This document shows positions 58,283 through 64,000 of a stretch of DNA of 64,000 nucleotides, one piece after another. The notes under the pieces were generated by a model that was given only the letters and a program-made list of their open reading frames with translations, was not told the DNA's origin and searched no databases. The stretch's first letter is position 1, and each line of letters starts with the position of its first letter. The stretch lies in assembly GCA_023259055.1 (NCBI GenBank), contig JAHFQZ010000001.1, positions 248,001-312,000 of the forward strand, in the 5' to 3' direction. A program made the position numbers and the translations under genes. Source of the stretch: Nitrosomonadales bacterium (lineage in GTDB: Bacteria; Pseudomonadota; Gammaproteobacteria; Burkholderiales; Gallionellaceae).

Positions 58283-58693
58283 ATGCTTTGGGTTAAGTCG
58301 TTTCACATTATTTTTGTAGTGAGCTGGTTCGCCGGTTTGTTTTATTTGCCGCGCATTTTCGTCAACCACGCGATGGCGACTGAGCCTGCCGAAATCGCGC
58401 GGCTAAAGCTGATGGAAGGCAAGCTCTACCGTTTCGTCACGCCGATTGCCTGGCTGGCCGTTGGTTTCGGCCTGTGGCTATGGCTGGGCTACGGCTTCGG
58501 CGGCGGCTGGCTGCACGCCAAACTGTTTCTGGTTTTGCTGCTGCTGGGCTACCACTACTATTGCGGCAGGCTGCTGAAGCAATTTGCCGCCGACAGTAAC
58601 ACGCGCAGTCATGTGTTCTATCGCTGGTTCAACGAAGCGCCCGTTTTGCTGCTGACAGCCATCGTCATTCTCGTCACCGTCAAACCGTTCTAA
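58283..58693 (+). CDS. hemJ: Protoporphyrinogen IX oxidase HemJ-like
   Basis: The 136-residue membrane protein (WVKSFHIIFVVSWFAGLFYLPRIFV) is typical of the HemJ/UPF0093 family, which oxidises protoporphyrinogen IX for heme synthesis. Four hydrophobic helices; conserved His and Arg residues are present (H8 and the LPRIFV region). It starts 14 bases after the permease gene. Confidence 0.88.
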   Translation: MLWVKSFHIIFVVSWFAGLFYLPRIFVNHAMATEPAEIARLKLMEGKLYRFVTPIAWLAVGFGLWLWLGYGFGGGWLHAKLFLVLLLLGYHYYCGRLLKQFAADSNTRSHVFYRWFNEAPVLLLTAIVILVTVKPF

Positions 58694-58696
58694 TTC

Positions 58697-59836
58697 ATGC
58701 CTGATTTTTTCGCCCCCTGCCCGCGCGGCCTTGAAGCCGTCTTATGCGGCGACCTTGAAGCATTCGGCGCCAAAAACGTGCGCGGCACAGAAGGCGGCGT
58801 GCATTTCTCCGGCGACTGGACGCTGTGTTATCGCGCTAATCTGGAAAGCCGCATCGCCAGCCGCATCCTGTGGCGCATCGCAGAAACGCAATATCGCAGC
58901 GAACAGGACATTTATAAAGCAGTGTTCGACCTGCAATGGCAACGCTGGTTCGACGTAACCAATACCATACGCGTAAATACCACTGCGATTCGCTGTCCGC
59001 TGAAAAGCCTGGAATTCATCACGCTGCTGGTCAAGGATGCAGTGTGCGACCGCTTCCGCACCCACTGCAACGAACGCCCGAGTGTAGACACGCTGCAACC
59101 GGATGTGCGCATCCATGTGTTCATCGAAGACAGCAAGCTGATGCTGTATCTGGACACTTCAGGTGACGCGCTGTTCAAACGCGGCGTGCGCCAGCACACC
59201 AACATCGCGCCCATCCGGGAAAATCTGGCAGCGGGCATACTGCGGCTGGCCAATTGGCAGCCCGGTACGCCGCTGCTCGACCCTATGTGCGGCAGCGGAA
59301 CATTCCTGATTGAGGCTGCGCAGATGTCGCTTAATATCCAGCCCGGGATAGCGCGGAATTTTGCTTTCGAAAAACTGCTGAATTTCGATGCCGCAAAGTG
59401 GCAGGCAATGCGCGAACAGGCGATTGCTGCGCAGTTGCCCCCCAAGCCTCTGGAAATTTACGGCAGCGATTTATACGGTGACGCGCTGAAAGCTGCATCA
59501 CGTAACCTGGAAGAGGCGGGTCTGTCTGAATGTGTAGAGCTTAAGCAGGCCAATATTCTGGAAATATCTGCGCCCGCTGAACAGGGAATATTAGTGGCCA
59601 ACCTGCCCTATGGCGAACGGATGGGTGAATTGGACGAACTGGCGGAGCTGTACCCGAAACTGGGAGATGCGCTGAAGAAAAAATTCGGCGGCTGGACGGC
59701 TTATCTGTTCACTGCGGACAAGGCGATTTTGAAGCTGATGCGCCTGTCCCCATCCAGGCGCACCCCGTTATTCAACGGCGCGATCGAATGCCGTTTGCTG
59801 GAATACAAGATCGTCTCGGGCAGTAACCGCCGTTAG
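58697..59836 (+). CDS. THUMP-domain rRNA methyltransferase, RlmL N-half/YpsC type
   Basis: The 379-residue protein has an N-terminal ferredoxin-like and THUMP region (1-160) and a class I SAM methyltransferase domain (LLDPMCGSGTFLIEAAQM as SAM site; NLPYGERMG as the NPPY-like catalytic motif). Relatives modify guanosine N2 in 23S rRNA. It lacks the second half of the double-function E. coli RlmKL. It ends in a 4-base convergent overlap with pilU. Confidence 0.9.
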   Translation: MPDFFAPCPRGLEAVLCGDLEAFGAKNVRGTEGGVHFSGDWTLCYRANLESRIASRILWRIAETQYRSEQDIYKAVFDLQWQRWFDVTNTIRVNTTAIRCPLKSLEFITLLVKDAVCDRFRTHCNERPSVDTLQPDVRIHVFIEDSKLMLYLDTSGDALFKRGVRQHTNIAPIRENLAAGILRLANWQPGTPLLDPMCGSGTFLIEAAQMSLNIQPGIARNFAFEKLLNFDAAKWQAMREQAIAAQLPPKPLEIYGSDLYGDALKAASRNLEEAGLSECVELKQANILEISAPAEQGILVANLPYGERMGELDELAELYPKLGDALKKKFGGWTAYLFTADKAILKLMRLSPSRRTPLFNGAIECRLLEYKIVSGSNRR

Positions 59837-60969
59837 TTCAGCTTCATCTTATCCGTTCCGCTCATCACATCCCGGTCTACCGACGTCTTGCTCTCCAGCT
59901 TGATGCGCAAACGCAGATCGTTGACCGAGTCGGCGTTCTTCAAGGCATCCTCATAGGAAATCTGGCCGTCTTCATAAAGCTTGAACAGCGCTCCATCAAA
60001 GGTTTCCATGCCCAATTCGCGCGACTTCGACATCACCTCCTTGATTGAATTCACCTCTCCCTTGAAAATCAGGTCGGCAATCAACGGGGAGTTGAGCATG
60101 ATTTCGATCGCAGCGGCACGCCCTGTGCCGTCCTTTTTCGGAATCAAGCGTTGCGAAATAAACGCTTTGACATTGAGCGACAAATCCATCAACAACTGAA
60201 TACGACGTTCTTCCGGAAAGAAGTTGATGATACGGTCAAGCGCCTGGTTGGCGCTGTTGGCGTGCAAAGTAGCCAGGCACAGATGGCCCGTCTCGGCAAA
60301 AGCCACGGCATGCTCCATGGTTTCGTGGTCGCGAATTTCGCCGATCAAAATCACATCGGGCGCCTGGCGCAGGGTGTTCTTCAGGGCATTATGCCAATTG
60401 TCGGTATCCACCCCAATCTCGCGGTGCGTGATCATGCAGTTGATGTGGTCATGAACATATTCCACCGGGTCTTCGATGGTAATGATATGGCCGTAGCTGT
60501 TCTTGTTACGATGGCCGATCATTGCAGCCAGTGTGGTGGATTTTCCGGAGCCGGTACCACCGACCAGAATCACCAGTCCGCGCTTGGTCATCACCACATC
60601 TTTCAGTATCGGCGGCAACCCCATCTCATCGAGATCCGGAATTTTGGTGGTAATCGTACGCAGCACCATGCCCACGCGCTGCTGCTGCATGAACACGTTG
60701 ACGCGAAACCGCCCGATGCCGTGGGGACTGATCGCAAAATTGCATTCATGGGTAGCCTCGAACTCGGCCGCCTGCTTGTCATTCATGATACTTCGCGCCA
60801 ACTCCTGGGTATGCACCGGGGTAAGAGCCTGGTTGGATACCGGTGTCAATTTGCCGTCCATCTTGAATGCCGGAGGAAACCCGGCAGTGACAAACAAGTC
60901 GGAGGCTTTCTTGCTGATCATACCCCGCAACAAGTTGTGTATCAGCTCGGTGGCCTGTTCTCTTTCCAT
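59833..60969 (-). CDS. pilU: Type IV pilus ATPase PilU
   Basis: The 378-residue ATPase is a PilT-like retraction motor. Walker A GGTGSGKST (residues 137-145), Asp box IITIEDPVEYVHD, and Walker B VILIGEIRDHETM are present. The longer C-terminus (DLRLRIKLESKTSVDRD) distinguishes PilU from PilT. It works with PilT to retract pili and twitch. It is 109 bases downstream of pilT. Confidence 0.93.
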   Translation of the reverse strand: MEREQATELIHNLLRGMISKKASDLFVTAGFPPAFKMDGKLTPVSNQALTPVHTQELARSIMNDKQAAEFEATHECNFAISPHGIGRFRVNVFMQQQRVGMVLRTITTKIPDLDEMGLPPILKDVVMTKRGLVILVGGTGSGKSTTLAAMIGHRNKNSYGHIITIEDPVEYVHDHINCMITHREIGVDTDNWHNALKNTLRQAPDVILIGEIRDHETMEHAVAFAETGHLCLATLHANSANQALDRIINFFPEERRIQLLMDLSLNVKAFISQRLIPKKDGTGRAAAIEIMLNSPLIADLIFKGEVNSIKEVMSKSRELGMETFDGALFKLYEDGQISYEDALKNADSVNDLRLRIKLESKTSVDRDVMSGTDKMKLN

Positions 60970-61057
60970 AACGAAAAACTCCTAACCTTAAATATTGTGG
61001 CTTCAGCCACTCGCTCTACTCGTTTAACGTTCTCTTCGCTCACGCTAGCCTACGCCG

Positions 61058-61094
61058 CAACTTCCGAGGCTGACTCGGTCAGCCCGGGAAGTTG
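61058..61094 (-). promoter_or_regulatory. Two-step hairpin spanning the pilT stop codon
   Basis: CAACTTCC (61058-61065) pairs with GGAAGTTG (61087-61094), and GGCTGA (61068-61073) pairs with TCAGCC (61079-61084), giving a stem of 14 pairs with one internal loop. The pilT stop (61081-61079) is in the stem. No T run follows, so it may tune expression of pilU rather than stop transcription. Confidence 0.5.
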
Positions 61095-62122
61095 TCCTTG
61101 TTTGCAGCCTTGGAACGCGCTTCCGCAGGGGTGATTTTATTTTCCTTGATAAGGGTTGCCAGACATTGATCCAGTGTCTGCATACCCATTGCCTGGCCGG
61201 TTTGTATCGCCGAATACATTTGCGGCACCTTGGCTTCGCGAATCAGGTTGCGGATCGCAGGTGTGCAAATCATGATTTCGTGCGCAGCAACCCGGCCCGT
61301 TCCGTCCTTGGTTTTGAGCAGGGCTTGCGAAATCACCGCACGCAGCGATTCGGACAACATCGCGCGCACCATTTCCTTTTCGTCGGCAGGAAACACGTCG
61401 ATGATACGGTCAATGGTTTTGGCAGCCGAGCTGGTGTGAAGCGTCCCGAATACCAGGTGACCTGTTTCCGCTGCGGACATCGCAAGGCGTATGGTTTCCA
61501 GATCGCGCATTTCGCCGACCAGAATGATATCCGGATCCTCACGCAGAGCCGATCGCAGGGCATTTTGGAAAGACAGCGTATCCCGCCCGACTTCACGCTG
61601 ATTAATCAGACATTTCTTGCTTTCATGGACAAACTCGATCGGGTCTTCCACCGTCAGGATGTGCCCCAATTCATGCTCGTTGCGATGGTTAACCATCGCA
61701 GCCAGCGTGGTGGATTTGCCTGAGCCGGTTGGTCCGGTGACCAGCACCATGCCACGCGGGAAATCGGAGATAGTTTCAAAACTCTTTGGCGCCTTGAGGT
61801 CTTCCAGCGACAAAATCTTGGAGGGAATGGTACGCATGACCGCACCCGCGCCCCGATTCTGTATAAATGCATTCACGCGGAAACGCGCCAGCCCCGGAAC
61901 CTCGAAGGAGAAGTCGACCTCCTTGTTCTCCTCGTAGAACTTGCGCTGCTGGTCGTTCATGATGTCATACACCAGAGCATGCACTTCCTTGTGATCCATC
62001 GAAGGCAGGTTGATTCTGCGCATGTCGCCATGCACGCGAATCATCGGCGGCAGACCGGCGGAGAGATGCAAGTCGGAGGCTTTGTTCTTGACGCCAAAGG
62101 CAAGCAGTTCAGTGATATCCAT
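61079..62122 (-). CDS. pilT: Type IV pilus retraction ATPase PilT
   Basis: The 347-residue hexameric ATPase drives pilus retraction. Walker A GPTGSGKST is at 130-138, followed by the Asp box VEDPIEFVH, Walker B IILVGEMRDLET and the AIRNLIREAKVPQMYSAIQ helix. It is divergently oriented to yggS, the usual arrangement in betaproteobacteria. Confidence 0.96.
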   Translation of the reverse strand: MDITELLAFGVKNKASDLHLSAGLPPMIRVHGDMRRINLPSMDHKEVHALVYDIMNDQQRKFYEENKEVDFSFEVPGLARFRVNAFIQNRGAGAVMRTIPSKILSLEDLKAPKSFETISDFPRGMVLVTGPTGSGKSTTLAAMVNHRNEHELGHILTVEDPIEFVHESKKCLINQREVGRDTLSFQNALRSALREDPDIILVGEMRDLETIRLAMSAAETGHLVFGTLHTSSAAKTIDRIIDVFPADEKEMVRAMLSESLRAVISQALLKTKDGTGRVAAHEIMICTPAIRNLIREAKVPQMYSAIQTGQAMGMQTLDQCLATLIKENKITPAEARSKAANKDNFPG

Positions 62123-62191
62123 TATAATCGTCCCAGTTTTTATGATGCGGCTTTAAACCGCGCTAATCAGGAATATGTGGCGCATGTGATT

Positions 62192-62893
62192 ATGACAACA
62201 ATCGCTTCCAACTTGCAAGCCGTGCGCACAGCAATAATAGATGCTGCAGTCGGGGCTGGCCGGCGCACAGATGAAGTCAGCTTGCTGGCGGTCAGCAAAA
62301 CCTTCTCGCAAGGTGCGATACGCGATGCCTATCAGGCGGGGCAAACCCGCTTTGCCGAGAGCTATGTGCAAGAAGCCTTGGACAAAATTTCCGCACTGCA
62401 TGATTTGCCGATCGAGTGGCATTACATCGGGCCGGTCCAGAGCAACAAAACGCGCGCCATTGCTGAAAACTTTGCCTGGATACACAGCGTGAACAGGATT
62501 AATATCGCCGAACGGTTATCCGCACAACGCCCTGCGCATTTGCCGCCGATACAGGTGTGCATACAGGTCAACATCAGCGGCGAGGGCAGCAAAAGCGGCG
62601 TATCCCCGGATCAGTTGAGCATACTGGCCCACGCCATAGCGAAGCTGCCCAGACTGAAATTACGCGGGTTGATGGCGATTCCAGCACCAGTCGATAATGT
62701 TGCAGCACAGCATTTGCCTTTTGCGCAATTACGCGAGCTGTTTAACCAGCTCAATCAGCAAGGATTGAAACTGGACACACTGTCGATGGGTATGTCGCAT
62801 GATTTTGCCTCAGCCATTGCAGAAGGAGCAACAATAGTACGCATCGGCTCGGCGATTTTTGGAAACCGAATTTATCAAAAGGAATCGGTATGA
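62192..62893 (+). CDS. yggS: PLP homeostasis protein YggS
   Basis: The 233-residue protein (PROSC/YggS family) binds pyridoxal phosphate with a TIM-barrel fold resembling the N-terminal domain of alanine racemase; the PLP Lys is in LLAVSKT. Other conserved strings are HYIGPVQSNKT and LSMGMSHDF. The start is unsure: ATG 62192 lacks a site, and GTG 62177 has AGGA only 4 bases before it. It overlaps proC by ATGA. Confidence 0.93.
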   Translation: MTTIASNLQAVRTAIIDAAVGAGRRTDEVSLLAVSKTFSQGAIRDAYQAGQTRFAESYVQEALDKISALHDLPIEWHYIGPVQSNKTRAIAENFAWIHSVNRINIAERLSAQRPAHLPPIQVCIQVNISGEGSKSGVSPDQLSILAHAIAKLPRLKLRGLMAIPAPVDNVAAQHLPFAQLRELFNQLNQQGLKLDTLSMGMSHDFASAIAEGATIVRIGSAIFGNRIYQKESV

Positions 62894-63714
62894 ATATTTG
62901 CTTCATCGGCGGCGGCAACATGGCTACCGCGCTTATCGGAGGTTTGCTGGGCAAGGGCATTGCCGCACAGAAAATCAGCGTAGTGGAAATCAATGCCGAT
63001 AGCCGCGCGCGGCTGCAACACGATTTTGCGGTGCATGCCGTGGAGACAGTTACTGAGGGAATAGCGGGTAGCCAGATCATCATCCTCGCGGTCAAACCGC
63101 AGCAATTGCGCGATGTGGCCAAACAGCTTGCTTCCATGCTCAGCGGACAGTTGCTGATCTCTATCGCTGCCGGCATACGCGCAGTGGATTTGTCACGCTG
63201 GACAAACAGTCAGGCAATAGTCCGGGCCATGCCCAACACGCCGGCATTGATCCGAAGCGGCATGACCGGCATCTACGCCCTGCCTGCAGTGACCGGTTCT
63301 CAGCGCGAAGAAGCGCAAAATATTCTGGCTGCGGCAGGAAAAACTTTATGGGTGCAGGAAGAAGCAATGCTTGATGCGGTGACGGCAATTTCAGGCAGCG
63401 GCCCGGCTTATGTTTTTTATTTCATCGAGGCACTGCAGCGCGCAGCTCGCGAACTTGGATTAAATGCCGAAGAGGCGCGCCGTTTAAGCCTGGAGACTTT
63501 TCTTGGAGCCAGTAAATTAGCTGCTTGCAGCAATGAAGATGTCAGCGTGTTGCGCGCACGGGTCACTTCCAAAAATGGCACTACCGAACGCGCCTTATTA
63601 AGCATGGATGCCAATCATATAGCCGAACACATCGTGCAGGCAGCCAAAGCTGCTGAAGCGCGCGCGCACGAAATGGGCGATGAACTTGGCGATAATTCAA
63701 AGGGAAATCCATAA
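62890..63714 (+). CDS. proC: Pyrroline-5-carboxylate reductase
   Basis: The 274-residue enzyme reduces pyrroline-5-carboxylate to proline. The nucleotide fold starts with CFIGGGNMATALIGGL, and the C-terminal signature is SGSGPAYVFYFIEAL with MSV-like VTSKNGTTERAL. It lies between yggS and yggT, which is a conserved order. Confidence 0.96.
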   Translation: MNICFIGGGNMATALIGGLLGKGIAAQKISVVEINADSRARLQHDFAVHAVETVTEGIAGSQIIILAVKPQQLRDVAKQLASMLSGQLLISIAAGIRAVDLSRWTNSQAIVRAMPNTPALIRSGMTGIYALPAVTGSQREEAQNILAAAGKTLWVQEEAMLDAVTAISGSGPAYVFYFIEALQRAARELGLNAEEARRLSLETFLGASKLAACSNEDVSVLRARVTSKNGTTERALLSMDANHIAEHIVQAAKAAEARAHEMGDELGDNSKGNP

Positions 63715-64000
63715 TGCTCAACGAAGCCCTGCTGTTCCTGCTCGATGTCCTGCTGCAACCCTTTGCGGCGTTACTGTTGCTGCGCTTCCACTTGCAGTGG
63801 CTACGCGCGCCGCTGCGCAACCCCATCGGTGAATTCGTCATGGTACTCACCGATTTTCTGGTGTTGCGTGTGCGCCGTTTTGTTCCATCGGTATGGGGAT
63901 TTGACAGCTCAACGTTGCTGCTCGCCCTATTGCTTGAAATGCTTTACCAGACCGCGTTGTTGTGGGTACTGAATTATCCGACGCATGGATTCCTGTTGCC
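63714..64000 (+). CDS. yggT: YggT-family membrane protein, 3' end cut by window
   Basis: The first 95 residues are visible (MLNEALLFLLDVLLQPFAAL and onward), with membrane helices and the family phrase LRNPIGEFVMVLTDFLV. AAGGG upstream and a 1-base overlap with proC support the start. YggT proteins have poorly known roles in ion homeostasis or envelope integrity. Confidence 0.92.
   Translation, partial: MLNEALLFLLDVLLQPFAALLLLRFHLQWLRAPLRNPIGEFVMVLTDFLVLRVRRFVPSVWGFDSSTLLLALLLEMLYQTALLWVLNYPTHGFLL

Overview
The window is a chromosomal segment of a Gram-negative betaproteobacterium. The evidence is outer-membrane biogenesis (BamC, LpxC, beta-barrel proteins), type IV pilus motors (PilT, PilU), and the order lpxC, DUF721/DciA-like gene, M23 peptidase, secA beside a complete division and cell wall (dcw) cluster. 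A chemolithotroph of the Nitrosomonadales (Gallionellaceae-like) is my inference, from the unusual respiratory cluster at the left end plus FeoAB. The sequence alone does not prove a genus. No rRNA, tRNA, CRISPR array, prophage or intact insertion sequence was seen.

Layout. Positions 1-6482 hold a respiratory cluster: the end of a SCO/SenC copper chaperone, a cytochrome b fused to a [2Fe-2S] ferredoxin and a FAD/NAD(P) reductase, an unknown membrane-anchored protein, a heme-copper-oxidase-like subunit I that lacks the helix VII His-His pair, a small antisense membrane protein, and a second cytochrome b fused to two [4Fe-4S] sites and an MvhD-like domain. Positions 6560-15152 hold housekeeping and small envelope genes (slyD, bcp, an MBL hydrolase, bamC, dapA, feoAB, lipoproteins). 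Positions 15441-26865 hold clpB behind an RpoH-type promoter, nadC, trxC, argJ, a cyclic-nucleotide-binding protein, secA, an M23 peptidase and a DciA-like gene.

Positions 26892-45954 (minus strand) are the dcw cluster in canonical order: mraZ, rsmH, ftsL, ftsI, murE, murF, mraY, murD, ftsW, murG, murC, murB, ddlB, ftsQ, ftsA, ftsZ, then lpxC. Many genes overlap by 4-16 bases. A sigma70-type promoter with four MraZ boxes precedes mraZ. Several genes here (murB, murE, ddlB) appear to carry in-frame repeat-derived insertions, and palindromic repeats lie in the spacers around murG.

Positions 46243-53463 are an accessory stretch: an Old Yellow Enzyme, the tail-specific protease Prc, an AT-rich gene coding for a 12-residue-repeat protein with a nucleoside phosphorylase-like domain (possibly a defence effector), an orphan HicB-like antitoxin, a possible BrnT remnant, a second copy of an outer-membrane-barrel family, and a secreted Lys/Asp/His/Pro-rich protein. 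RNase P RNA follows (53742-54160, minus). Positions 54328-59836 carry a plus-strand run: VanZ, a thioredoxin-like ferredoxin, a hydrolase, a NodIJ-type ABC exporter, HemJ and an RNA methyltransferase. The right end has pilU and pilT on the minus strand, and yggS, proC and yggT on the plus strand.

The two most interesting loci are the twin cytochrome b cluster (1-6482), which looks like a membrane module joining the quinone pool to NAD(P)H and to a ferredoxin-like partner, and the repeat-phosphorylase gene (49874-51694).
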